A stretch of 64,000 nt of DNA from Hydrotalea sp. (GTDB lineage: Bacteria > Bacteroidota > Bacteroidia > Chitinophagales > Chitinophagaceae), in contig JAKRSC010000011.1 of assembly GCA_022402565.1 (NCBI GenBank), positions 62,001 to 126,000 on the forward strand, read 5' to 3'. The number at the start of each line of letters is the position of its first letter. The first letter of the stretch is position 1. The position numbers and the translations under genes are program-made. Shown here in pieces: positions 1-8,142 of this stretch. The notes beneath the pieces were generated by a model. The model searched no databases. It saw only the letters and a program-made list of their open reading frames with translations, and was not told the DNA's origin.

Positions 1-1280
1 TCTGTATAGGCATTTGCAATTTCTTTTCCATTTACCATTAATTCAAAGCGCTCTACTAGCCCCGCTTTTGATCGATGTTTTTTGGTTAATGGACTCATTT
101 CAACTGGGTAATCAATAATGAAGGTTGGCTGAATAAAGGTGTGCTCACTAGTTGCTCCAAAAATTTCATCAATTAATTTACCTTTCCCAATATTACCGGG
201 TACATCAATGTGCAATTGTTTACATACTGCTCTTAAACCCTCTTCATCCATTTGGCTGATATCAATGCCTGTATTCTCTTGAATAGCTTCAAAAATGGAT
301 ATGCGCTTAAATGGGGCTTTGAAAGAAATGGTTTTATCGCCAACTTGTAAATCGGTGGTGCCGTGTAGTTCTACAGCAATTTTTTCGAAAAGCTGCTCGG
401 TTGTTTCCATCATCCAATAATAATCTTTGTAGGCAGTATACCATTCAAGAATTGTGAATTCTGGATTGTGGGTTCTATCCATGCCTTCGTTTCTGAAATT
501 GCGACTGAATTCATATACCCAATCAAACCCGCCAACAATCAATCGCTTTAAGTATAATTCATTCGCAATGCGTAAATACAATGGAATATCTAAGGTATTG
601 TGATGCGTAATAAAGGGACGAGCTGCTGCGCCACCTGGAATACTTTGCAAAACAGGTGTATCTACCTCTAAAGCACCTTGCTCATTTAAAAACTGACGTA
701 TGGTATTAATCATACGTGTTCTCTGAAGAAAGGTATGTTTTACATCTGGATTAATAATAAGATCGGCATAGCGTTGGCGATAACGAAATTCTGGATCTGT
801 AACCGCATCATACACATTCCCCTGATCGTCGCGCTTTACTACAGGAAGTGGTTTTAAAGACTTAGTAAGTAAAGTAAGGGTTTGCGCATGTACGCTGGTT
901 TCACCGGTTTTTGTAACAAATACAAATCCAGTTACACCTATAATGTCTCCTAAATCAAGTTGCTTCACTACATGATCAAAAAGCGATTTGTCTTCACCAG
1001 GACAGATATCATCTTTTCTTACATATAGTTGAATTAGACCTTCTCTGTCTTGTATTTTAACGAAGAAAACTTTGCCTTTATCGTTGATACTCATGATTCT
1101 ACCTGCAACACATACATTTTTATAATCCTCTTGTGTTGCTTCGGAGAAACCTGCTTTGATAGATGCAGAAAAATGCGAAACTGGATAAAGTGGGGCAGGA
1201 TAAGGATCAATACCGTGGGTACGTAACTGGGTTAATTTTTCCCTGCGAATTATTTCTTGTTCTGACAAATGCTGACTCAT
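1..1280 (-). CDS. lysS: Lysyl-tRNA synthetase, class II (3' end outside window)
   Basis: Charges tRNA-Lys with lysine in the cytoplasm. About 426 of the usual roughly 500 residues are visible; the reading frame is open to the left edge, so the C-terminal motif 3 region is missing. The ATG at 1278-1280 gives a protein starting MSQHLSEQEIIRREKL. Next come an OB-fold anticodon-binding segment (VAGRIMSINDKGKVFF) and the class II core with motif 2 (FRNEGMDRTHNPEFT), diagnostic for LysRS. It stands first in its transcript: a good promoter (TTTG, 20 bp, TAATTTTG) lies just upstream, leaving a leader of roughly 10 bases. Identity is firm; only the end is unseen. Confidence 0.96.
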   Translation of the reverse strand, partial: MSQHLSEQEIIRREKLTQLRTHGIDPYPAPLYPVSHFSASIKAGFSEATQEDYKNVCVAGRIMSINDKGKVFFVKIQDREGLIQLYVRKDDICPGEDKSLFDHVVKQLDLGDIIGVTGFVFVTKTGETSVHAQTLTLLTKSLKPLPVVKRDDQGNVYDAVTDPEFRYRQRYADLIINPDVKHTFLQRTRMINTIRQFLNEQGALEVDTPVLQSIPGGAAARPFITHHNTLDIPLYLRIANELYLKRLIVGGFDWVYEFSRNFRNEGMDRTHNPEFTILEWYTAYKDYYWMMETTEQLFEKIAVELHGTTDLQVGDKTISFKAPFKRISIFEAIQENTGIDISQMDEEGLRAVCKQLHIDVPGNIGKGKLIDEIFGATSEHTFIQPTFIIDYPVEMSPLTKKHRSKAGLVERFELMVNGKEIANAYT

Positions 1281-1297
1281 ACGCTCGTTTAAGGCGG

Positions 1298-1329
1298 CAA
1301 AATTAACGGTTGCGTATCAGTTTGGCAAA
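1298..1329 (-). promoter_or_regulatory. Bacteroidota-type promoter of lysS
   Basis: Read on the minus strand, TTTG (1326-1329) is separated by 20 bp from TAATTTTG (1298-1305). This matches the -33/-7 consensus TTTG/TAnnTTTG known for the primary sigma factor of Bacteroidota. It sits 17 bp upstream of the lysS ATG. Confidence 0.65.
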
Positions 1330-1343
1330 GATGGTCGAAGAAC

Positions 1344-2246
1344 TTAGCGGTATATTTCTGCTAACATACATCTAATTCCGCCACCACCCACGGTTTCAAT
1401 GGTTGGAATGGATGCAGAAAGAATAAGATGATGCGTGCTTAATTGAGCCATTTGAGCCGGTGTGAATGCATTTCTGGCAGTTTCACTCATGATCCAAGCA
1501 AGCTGACCAGCTGGAAGCGAAATTTCTAATATGTTTCCACAAAATTGTTGCATCTGCCATTCGTCAATTACAACTATATCATGTCCTGTTTGAATTAATA
1601 GTTGTTGAATCCCATACCAATCAAATTCTTCTGCAAAAACATCTTTGCAAATAATAGCCAATCTTGATCCAATAGCCATCATAACATTGGTATGGTAAAC
1701 AGGTACGCCTGATGATGTTTTTGTAGGAAACCAAATAGCTCTATATCCTTGTAGTTCAGCAAAATCTTGCAGTGCACGGGTATGTGTTCTTGATGAACTT
1801 GCAGCGTAAATTATTTTATTTGGATGATCTATAACCATACTACCAGTACCCTCTAAAAAGAATCCATCTACTTCCCAGTCACTCATATCTTGAAAGACTT
1901 TGGGTTGCAGTTCACTTTTTAAATATTCAATGATATCGCTGCGCTTTTCTGTTCGTCTTTTTGCACTTTGCATGGGAAACACAGTCAGCGATTGATTGGG
2001 AAAGTGAGCAAACCAATTATTAGGGAAAACAGCATCGGGACTGATTGTTTCAGAAGTTTGATCGAACAAATGAATTCTAATTCCCACTTGTTGTAAAACT
2101 TCTACAACTCTTTCAAACTCTTGTACTGCAATTGTTTGTACAATGGAAGGTTGTAAAGGCTGAGACTGAAATGTATTAGAAGAAGCAGTTTCTGGATTAA
2201 ATCCAAAAACTGTTGGTCGGACCATCAGCAGTTCTTTTGCAGGCAT
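1344..2246 (-). CDS. ctlX: CtlX-type citrulline/arginine-related hydrolase (amidinotransferase fold)
   Basis: A 300-residue protein of the guanidine-modifying (arginine deiminase/amidinotransferase) fold. The opening LLMVRPTVFGFNPETA is characteristic of the CtlX subgroup, linked to citrulline use. An internal TGSMVIDH segment and the C-terminal GGGGIRCMLAEIY, with Cys293 as probable nucleophile, fit the family's Cys-His-acid chemistry. It starts at an ATG one base past the end of the upstream pterin dehydratase gene, so the two are probably co-transcribed. The family is clear; the true substrate (citrulline, arginine or a methylated arginine) cannot be read from sequence. Confidence 0.82.
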   Translation of the reverse strand: MPAKELLMVRPTVFGFNPETASSNTFQSQPLQPSIVQTIAVQEFERVVEVLQQVGIRIHLFDQTSETISPDAVFPNNWFAHFPNQSLTVFPMQSAKRRTEKRSDIIEYLKSELQPKVFQDMSDWEVDGFFLEGTGSMVIDHPNKIIYAASSSRTHTRALQDFAELQGYRAIWFPTKTSSGVPVYHTNVMMAIGSRLAIICKDVFAEEFDWYGIQQLLIQTGHDIVVIDEWQMQQFCGNILEISLPAGQLAWIMSETARNAFTPAQMAQLSTHHLILSASIPTIETVGGGGIRCMLAEIYR

Positions 2247-2247
2247 C

Positions 2248-2484
2248 TTAATGGTTCATTAATGAATCAATACGAGCTGCAAGTTGTTTGTCTTTTTCTG
2301 TTACCATATTTCCTGCATCATGCGTACTTAGCCAGATATCTACTTTGTTCCAAACATTGGTCCATAGCGGATGATGGTTCATTTTTTCTGCTTCCATAGC
2401 AACCCTTGTCATAAATGCAAAGGCTTGAGAGAAGTCTTCAAAAAGAAATGTTTTATGCAGTGTGTTGTTTTCTTCTTTCCACAT
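2248..2484 (-). CDS. phhB: 4a-hydroxytetrahydrobiopterin dehydratase (pterin carbinolamine dehydratase)
   Basis: A 78-residue cytoplasmic enzyme that dehydrates 4a-hydroxy-tetrahydropterin, recycling the cofactor of aromatic amino acid hydroxylases. The family signature is present: EKMNHHPLW with His37-His38-Pro39, then WNKVDIWLSTHDAG with the Thr-His pair at 54-55. The length is slightly short of the usual 90-110 residues because the N-terminus is trimmed. It lies between the IPExxxVDY gene (20 bp gap) and the CtlX-type gene (1 bp gap) on the same strand. No phenylalanine hydroxylase is in the window, so its partner must be elsewhere. Confidence 0.9.
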   Translation of the reverse strand: MWKEENNTLHKTFLFEDFSQAFAFMTRVAMEAEKMNHHPLWTNVWNKVDIWLSTHDAGNMVTEKDKQLAARIDSLMNH

Positions 2485-2504
2485 AAGAAATTGTTTTGGA
2501 TGAA

Positions 2505-2969
2505 TTAAAATGCAAGATTGCCTTTGTTTTTAAACTGCTCATTTGTTAACTCTGCAACAAGCTGAATGCCTTTCATGTTGCGAAGGGTTTCTTTAATATG
2601 GTCAACTTTTTCTTCTTCAATATAATCTCCTTTCATGAGCCAGAGAAAATCCATGTGCTTGAATTCTGGTAATAAGTATTCCCCTTCCCTCATGTTAACA
2701 TAAATATAATGATTGGTGTTAGCCAGTTTGTCTTCATCGCTGTACACATCAAAATGATAAGTTTTTGAATTGGGCTGGTTCTTTTTTGTGCTGATGGTTT
2801 TTTTAATAATTATATCAATTGTTGGGTCCATTCGAAAATCAAAGCCAAGTGTATGGTTCACTTGTAAGCAAAACTTATAGTTTTCCAAACGAGCAACTAC
2901 GCCTAACAGCCTAGTATTTTCAAAAAAATCTTCGTTGATTAACTCAACATCAAGTACAAAGGGTTTCAT
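2505..2969 (-). CDS. IPExxxVDY family protein
   Basis: A 154-residue protein of a small Bacteroidota-restricted family of unknown function. The hallmark motif appears in variant form as LPEFKHMDFLWLM (Leu for Ile, Met for Val, Phe for Tyr), about residues 98-110. It has no signal peptide or membrane segment, so it is probably cytoplasmic. Its ATG lies one base after the stop of the upstream M28 peptidase gene, which suggests one transcript. The function is not known. Confidence 0.8.
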   Translation of the reverse strand: MKPFVLDVELINEDFFENTRLLGVVARLENYKFCLQVNHTLGFDFRMDPTIDIIIKKTISTKKNQPNSKTYHFDVYSDEDKLANTNHYIYVNMREGEYLLPEFKHMDFLWLMKGDYIEEEKVDHIKETLRNMKGIQLVAELTNEQFKNKGNLAF

Positions 2970-2970
2970 T

Positions 2971-4617
2971 TTAAAATGTTATATCAAATACCAATTCTTC
3001 TTTTCCTCTTAGCACCACCAGTTTTGTCTGCTCGCCTTTTTTAAACTGACTGAGGGCTTGCATATAACTATTCACATCTACCAACGATTGGTTGCCTAAT
3101 TTAATTAATACATCTCCTGCTTTTAAGCCAATTTGTTCTGCTAATTTACCAGCACTTACTCCCTCAATCTTCATTCCTGAACCACTGAAACTATAATCAG
3201 GAATAACTCCTAAACTCACAGTAAACCTGGCAGATCGTCCCATTTGAGGTTCTCTAGTAGCAGTAAATGGCAGTTTGCTTTTTGTGCCTGTTTCAGATAT
3301 AACGTCAAAAATGAGCCTTACAATATCTTTTTGTGCGTTGTATTGAATTTTTTCCCAGTCGTCGGTTGTTTTGTGGTAATCGGCGTGACTTCCAGTGAAG
3401 AAAAATAGAACTGGTGTTCCATTTCTGTAAAAACTGGCATGATCGCTTGGGCCACTACCAGTACTGTCATATTGAATCAATAATCCTCGATTCGGAACTT
3501 TGTCTAATACCTCTTTCCATACTGGCGAAGTGCCATAGCCACCTATAGTTAATTTTTTTGCTGGATCATACCTGCCAATCATATCCATATTTATCATATA
3601 GTTGATTGGCTGTTTGGTTGTAGGATTTTGAATCCAATATTTACTACCTAACAAACCCAGCTCTTCGCCAGAAAAATGCATGAATAAATAATTCTGGCTA
3701 GTAGGTCCTTTTTGTAACATGCGTGCTAGTTCCAGCACTGCCGCAGTTCCACTTGCATTATCGTCTGCACCATTATGAATGCCACTTTTCCCATCTAAAG
3801 AATTTTTATCTTCTCCATACCCTAAGTGATCATAATGTGCGCCAATTATAACAGTTTGAGTAGCATTGTTATTAATTTGAGCAAGTACATTGTATCCTTT
3901 TCTAAACTTCAATTCCATTTCAATACTTGCAATAACCTCAATTGTTGCGGTTTCGTCTTTTAAGTGTTTCTTATAACCTTCGTAAGTAATATAAATGATA
4001 GGAATGGTTGCAGCATGCGTAGTATCTGCTGGGTTATAAGCAACAGCTTCTTGTCCATTTTTGCTGTTGAATAAAATCAAAGCAGTTGCCTGTTTTTGAA
4101 ACGCTTTTTTGGCTTCTTCACGAATTAAACTTGTAAGGTCGGTGCCATGGGGATTTTTTTGTATTTCTTCTAACCAGGGTTGTATATCTCTAAACCAAGG
4201 CTGATCCGACTCACGCAACGCAATACTTGGGTCGCCTTTAAATGTTCCAGCATGACTGAATGATAGCGGAAAATATTCTTTGCCAAGAACCAAAGTGTCA
4301 TTTTCAATAACTAAGTAAGTTGAGCTAGTAAAATGTCTGCCCTCAAATATTGAAAAGCTCTGTACATATCCATCATCTCCTCCAGGTGCCATGCCCATAT
4401 CTTGGTATTGCTGAATTAAATAGCGCATGGCTTTTTGCTCACCTTCAGTGCCTGTTCTTCTTCCTTCTAGTGAGTCGCTTGCTAGTATTTGGATATGCTT
4501 TTGTAAACGAGTTATAAGCGCTTCATCGGCTCGCGCCATTTCTCTTTTTTGTTTTTTAGTTTGAGCAGAAACGCTGAGGGTGCAAAAAGCAAACACCAGA
4601 GCAAATAAACGTAGCAT
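2971..4617 (-). CDS. Secreted M28-family metallopeptidase with C-terminal PDZ domain
   Basis: A 548-residue exported zinc aminopeptidase. The ATG at 4617 is preferred over an upstream TTG (4635) because it begins the signal peptide MLRLFALVFAFCTLSVSAQ directly. After a protease-associated-like insert comes the M28 core: GAHYDHLGYG, NGADDNASGTAAVLELA, HFSGEELGLLGS, NMDMIGR and a late SDHASF...HADYHKT segment supply the expected His/Asp/Glu zinc ligands and catalytic Glu. The last 90 or so residues form a PDZ domain (VSAGKLAEQIGLKAGDVLIKL). It probably degrades peptides in the periplasm or outside the cell. A second M28 gene without a PDZ lies at 12572-14113. Confidence 0.92.
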   Translation of the reverse strand: MLRLFALVFAFCTLSVSAQTKKQKREMARADEALITRLQKHIQILASDSLEGRRTGTEGEQKAMRYLIQQYQDMGMAPGGDDGYVQSFSIFEGRHFTSSTYLVIENDTLVLGKEYFPLSFSHAGTFKGDPSIALRESDQPWFRDIQPWLEEIQKNPHGTDLTSLIREEAKKAFQKQATALILFNSKNGQEAVAYNPADTTHAATIPIIYITYEGYKKHLKDETATIEVIASIEMELKFRKGYNVLAQINNNATQTVIIGAHYDHLGYGEDKNSLDGKSGIHNGADDNASGTAAVLELARMLQKGPTSQNYLFMHFSGEELGLLGSKYWIQNPTTKQPINYMINMDMIGRYDPAKKLTIGGYGTSPVWKEVLDKVPNRGLLIQYDSTGSGPSDHASFYRNGTPVLFFFTGSHADYHKTTDDWEKIQYNAQKDIVRLIFDVISETGTKSKLPFTATREPQMGRSARFTVSLGVIPDYSFSGSGMKIEGVSAGKLAEQIGLKAGDVLIKLGNQSLVDVNSYMQALSQFKKGEQTKLVVLRGKEELVFDITF

Positions 4618-4632
4618 AGCAGAAAGTTTGTA

Positions 4633-4640
4633 CAAAAGTA
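4633..4640 (-). promoter_or_regulatory. -7 box of the M28 peptidase promoter
   Basis: On the minus strand the octamer TACTTTTG (TAnnTTTG) lies 15 bp upstream of the preferred ATG. No clear -33 TTTG was found at 19-20 bp, so this is a half match. Its position supports the ATG at 4617 rather than the TTG at 4635, which would fall inside the box. Confidence 0.45.
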
Positions 4641-4718
4641 TTGTTTGTATGTTAGCTGATCTTCACATTTCGGTAAATTCTGTTCCCAATCTCGTAAAAA
4701 CTACCCGACCTTCGCGGT

Positions 4719-4726
4719 TACTTTTG
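4719..4726 (+). promoter_or_regulatory. -7 box of the feoB promoter
   Basis: TACTTTTG, the same octamer as in the divergent M28 promoter, ends 13 bp before the TTG start codon of feoB. A transcript from here would have a leader of only a few bases. No -33 element is evident. Confidence 0.4.
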
Positions 4727-4739
4727 CCCATCTTTCAAA

Positions 4740-6854
4740 TTGAGCCAAACATCTTTACATATTGCCCTCGTTGGAAACCCTAATAGTGGTAAATCTTCTT
4801 TATTCAATGCTTTAACCGGTTTGAATCAGAAAGTAGGCAATTTCCCAGGCGTTACCGTCGATAAAAAAACTGGAACCATTCAACTTCCTAATAGTCAATC
4901 TGCTGAACTGATTGATTTACCTGGAACGTATTCTTTGTATCCCCGTCGCGCAGATGAATGGGTAGCATACCGAGTTTTGATGAATTCCGACGAAGAAGTG
5001 AAGGCGGATGTAGTGCTTTTGGTAGCTGATGCCAGTAATTTGAAAAGGAACTTGCTTTTCTGCAGCCAAATTATAGATTTAAAGAAGCCAGTTGTGGTTG
5101 CCCTTACCATGAATGATTTGGCTGCTAAGAAGGGAATTAAAATTGATGTGGAAGGATTATCGCTTGAACTTGGAGTGCCTGTGGTACAAGTCAATCCAAG
5201 AAAGAACAAAGGCATGCAAGAACTGAGGAATGTACTGGCTCAGTCCTCAACACTTTACTTGCAATCTAAGAAAACAGATTTCATCCCCAATAAACAACTG
5301 GCTCCCCATGCAGTTGAAAAAGTACAAAACATTCTTCCTCAAACCAGTGAATATGCTGCTCTGCATTATTTGATGCATCCGAATGAATTGCTTCAAAATA
5401 AAGACCAACAAGAAAAAATAATTTCTATTCAGCAAGAGGAAAAATTTAGTGCTACAAAAACGCAAGCAGAAGAGGTGTTGCAACGCTATCAGCGTATTAA
5501 GCAGGTGATGCAGCAAAATGTGGTATTACCAGACCCATTGCAGAAAAAATTATTTACTGAAAAACTTGACAATATTTTTTTGCACCGTTTTTGGGGATAT
5601 GTGATTTTATTGTTTGTACTCTTTTTACTGTTCCAAAGTATTTTTTGGTTGGCGCAATATCCCATGGATGCCATTGAATCGGGTTTTGCTTCTTTTAGTG
5701 GTTGGCTGGGCAGTCAGTTACCAGAAGCTTGGTACAGCAATCTTTTACTTGAAGGAATTCTTGCAGGAATGAGTGGCATTTTGGTATTCATTCCTCAAAT
5801 TATGATCCTATTTGGACTAATTACAATTTTGGAAGATACCGGCTATATGGCTCGTATCAGTTTCTTAAGTGATCAATTGATGCGTAAAGTTGGGTTGAAT
5901 GGAAAGAGTGTGATGCCTATGATTAGTGGCTTTGCTTGTGCAGTACCAGCAATCATGAGTGCTAGAAGTATTGAAAATAGAAAGGAGCGCTTATTAACTA
6001 TATTGGTAACTCCGCTTATGAGTTGCAGCGCACGACTTCCAGTGTACACCATATTGATATCGTTGGTAATTGAAGATGAATATTATTTTGGATTTTTAAG
6101 CTTACAAGGATTGGTGATGATGGCCTTGTATTTGTTAGGGGTTATAGTTGCCTTATTGACTAGCTATATTGCAAAATGGTTCATTCAGATTCAAGAGAAG
6201 AGTTTCTTCATTTTAGAACTACCAATGTATCGCAGTCCACGTTGGAAAAATGCTGCTATTACTATGGTGGAGAAAGCAAAAATATTTGTGTTTGATGCGG
6301 GTAAGGTGATTATGATTATTAGTTTGCTGCTTTGGTTTTTGAGCAGCTACGGACCAGGAAATAGAATGGATGAAATAGCTCAGGAAAGCGCAGTATTGGT
6401 TGAACAGCATCCTGAATGGTCCGATTCTTTAACGAAAAAACTTTCTTCTGATCAACTGGCTGTTTCTTATGCAGGTATACTTGGTAAATCAATTGAACCA
6501 GTTATTGAGCCGCTTGGCTTTGATTGGAAAATTGGTATTGCGTTAATTACATCTTTTGCTGCAAGAGAAGTGTTTGTGGGTACTATGGCAACTTTATACA
6601 GTGTAGAAGCCGATGACGATGCTTCGCTTAGAGAAAAAATGCATGCTGCTACTTTTAGCGATGGTAGTAAAGTGTACACTTTAGGTACCGGAATTTCTTT
6701 AATGATCTTTTATGTGTTTGCTATGCAATGTATGAGTACGCTGGCCATTGTAAAGCGAGAAACAAAAAGTTGGAAGTGGCCCACTATTCAGTTACTCTAT
6801 ATGACTGCCATAGCCTATGTGTTTAGCTGGTTAGCCTTTGTACTTTTTAGCTAA
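4740..6854 (+). CDS. feoB: Ferrous iron transport GTPase/permease FeoB
   Basis: A 704-residue inner-membrane protein that imports Fe(II). The N-terminal G domain shows G1 GNPNSGKS (12-19), G3 DLPG (59-62) and G4 as TMND (123-126). After a helical linker the membrane part carries the two Gate motifs, including GFACAVPAIMSARSIENRKERLL and a later SFAAREVFVGTM with its conserved Arg-Glu. Length is normal. It begins at TTG; no in-frame ATG lies between the promoter box and the G1 motif. No feoA or feoC lies beside it, so accessory Feo proteins must be encoded elsewhere or be absent. Confidence 0.95.
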   Translation: MSQTSLHIALVGNPNSGKSSLFNALTGLNQKVGNFPGVTVDKKTGTIQLPNSQSAELIDLPGTYSLYPRRADEWVAYRVLMNSDEEVKADVVLLVADASNLKRNLLFCSQIIDLKKPVVVALTMNDLAAKKGIKIDVEGLSLELGVPVVQVNPRKNKGMQELRNVLAQSSTLYLQSKKTDFIPNKQLAPHAVEKVQNILPQTSEYAALHYLMHPNELLQNKDQQEKIISIQQEEKFSATKTQAEEVLQRYQRIKQVMQQNVVLPDPLQKKLFTEKLDNIFLHRFWGYVILLFVLFLLFQSIFWLAQYPMDAIESGFASFSGWLGSQLPEAWYSNLLLEGILAGMSGILVFIPQIMILFGLITILEDTGYMARISFLSDQLMRKVGLNGKSVMPMISGFACAVPAIMSARSIENRKERLLTILVTPLMSCSARLPVYTILISLVIEDEYYFGFLSLQGLVMMALYLLGVIVALLTSYIAKWFIQIQEKSFFILELPMYRSPRWKNAAITMVEKAKIFVFDAGKVIMIISLLLWFLSSYGPGNRMDEIAQESAVLVEQHPEWSDSLTKKLSSDQLAVSYAGILGKSIEPVIEPLGFDWKIGIALITSFAAREVFVGTMATLYSVEADDDASLREKMHAATFSDGSKVYTLGTGISLMIFYVFAMQCMSTLAIVKRETKSWKWPTIQLLYMTAIAYVFSWLAFVLFS

Positions 6855-6900
6855 ATGCTATGCAAGTTCTACAATAAGTTTTTACGAATTTGTGATTTTC

Positions 6901-6939
6901 GTCATTGTAATGACTTTTGTAAGTATGTAATTTACATAC
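6901..6939. promoter_or_regulatory. Two tandem palindromes upstream of the HPF-like gene
   Basis: GTCATT-GT-AATGAC (6901-6914) and GTATGTAA-T-TTACATAC (6923-6939) are perfect inverted repeats 8 bp apart, ending 13 bp before the ATG at 6953. The second is long enough to be a dimeric operator or an RNA hairpin near the start codon. No regulator can be assigned. Confidence 0.45.
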
Positions 6940-6952
6940 AAATGAAAGGACC

Positions 6953-7264
6953 ATGACTCAAGACATTATGTACCAAGGTGTTCGTCTCGATATACAAGCA
7001 GGCGACATCAGAATTCCGGATGAAGTGATAACAACATTGCATGAATCTATTGACAAACTGAAGCGTCGCCGAGATGATATTGAATCGCTTACAGTGTATA
7101 TGAAGCGCGAGAATGCTCAGCCAGAATCTCCCAAGCAAGTGGCTATGAGATTGGGTGTGAAAGGGAATGATCCCTATGCTGAGGAAAGTGGATTGTACTG
7201 GGAGCCGGTGATCAGAAGTTTGACCAATAAGCTCAACCGCCAGTTGGAGAAGATGGCGGAATAA
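6953..7264 (+). CDS. HPF/RaiA-family ribosome-associated protein
   Basis: A 103-residue basic, soluble protein. The C-terminal half, MRLGVKGNDPYAEESG then VIRSLTNKLNRQLEKM, matches the region of ribosome hibernation factors in which a 'folded-once' beta-alpha unit ends in an alternating Lys/Arg helix. The N-terminal half (VRLDIQ...IPDEVITTLHESIDKLKRR) fits the first strand and helix. The family binds the 30S subunit and stops translation in stationary phase. It lies alone between feoB and a strong terminator, with two palindromes just upstream that could regulate it. The assignment is by pattern and somewhat divergent from E. coli HPF. Confidence 0.68.
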   Translation: MTQDIMYQGVRLDIQAGDIRIPDEVITTLHESIDKLKRRRDDIESLTVYMKRENAQPESPKQVAMRLGVKGNDPYAEESGLYWEPVIRSLTNKLNRQLEKMAE

Positions 7265-7298
7265 AAACATGCCACAGGCATGGAGGCGTACTGCCAAT

Positions 7299-7333
7299 AA
7301 AAAGCCCCGATGCAAGATGCGCGGGGCTTTTTC
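7299..7333. terminator. Intrinsic terminator (bidirectional) after the HPF-like gene
   Basis: A GC-rich hairpin with arms AAAAGCCCCG and CGGGGCTTTTT around a short loop, flanked by A and T runs. It can stop transcription from both the HPF-like gene (+) and the convergent gene that ends at 7355 (-). Confidence 0.85.
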
Positions 7334-7354
7334 GTTACAAACACATAAGGTAAT

Positions 7355-7981
7355 TTATAACCTAATTCCTACTGTCAAGTGTGCACTATGCAACGCTCCA
7401 ACTCCAAATTCGGCTGCGGTGTAGAATTTTTTTGTGATATTATATCCGAATCCAGTATTGAAAACATGGTAAATATTGCCGTATCGATCTTGCGGATGAA
7501 ATATTTGGATTATTGCTCCTGAACTGGGTGGTTCTGCAAGAAGCTGATCGTTGCCAGCTAGTATATAGAGACCGCCTTGAATATATCCAATCCATTTTTC
7601 GTTTTTACTTTTCAAAAATTCGTTGATGGATTCATCAAAATTGAATCTTGTGAGTAAGCCAATCGGAATAAAATTTCTGCGATATGGTTGGCCTACGGGA
7701 AGTGAAGGTGGTAATGTTCTCTGGTAGAAGCTAAGAATATTTTTTCTTTCATAGCCTATAAAGATACCACCACTTATAAATTTGTTGAATTTCTTTAGTA
7801 TTCTTACTTCTCCATATACTCCATCATTTTGGTTTTGTTGCCAGAACCTTCCATCATATCCCCAGTTAGAAGACGTAATAGGATACAAAATAAGATTACT
7901 ACCCCCTTCTATTTGCAAGTTTTGAGATTGGCAACTGATTGTTATCCATAAAAAAGCTAGGATTATTGCAACTTTTTTCAT
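7355..7981 (-). CDS. Exported protein, probable small outer-membrane beta-barrel, unknown function
   Basis: A 208-residue protein if started at the ATG at 7981, which places the signal sequence MKKVAIILAFLWITISCQSQ at the N-terminus; the frame extends upstream to 8035 without looking coding. The mature part alternates aromatic and polar residues (WGYDGRFWQQ, FISGGIFIGYE, WIGYIQGGLYI, FNTGFGYNI) and ends KFYTAAEFGVGALHSAHLTVGIRL, typical of an outer-membrane barrel closing strand. Cys17 could also be a lipoprotein site. No catalytic motif was recognised. It stands alone downstream of icmF with about 160 bp between them. Confidence 0.6.
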   Translation of the reverse strand: MKKVAIILAFLWITISCQSQNLQIEGGSNLILYPITSSNWGYDGRFWQQNQNDGVYGEVRILKKFNKFISGGIFIGYERKNILSFYQRTLPPSLPVGQPYRRNFIPIGLLTRFNFDESINEFLKSKNEKWIGYIQGGLYILAGNDQLLAEPPSSGAIIQIFHPQDRYGNIYHVFNTGFGYNITKKFYTAAEFGVGALHSAHLTVGIRL

Positions 7982-8142
7982 AACGATAATCATTCGAAAT
8001 GAAATTACAAGCAAATAAACTCCAAATGAATCCAACGAGTGAGTTTTAGAAATTCATTAACAGGTAGAAATAGAAATGCATTCTTCAACAAAATGACAAA
8101 TTTTCTTACTTCTAACTTTTACAAGAAAGTATTCGAAATATC

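Noticed and set aside
4580-4783. 67-codon plus-strand frame over the M28/feoB divergent region
   Set aside because: It spans both promoters and overlaps feoB out of frame; no sign of coding.
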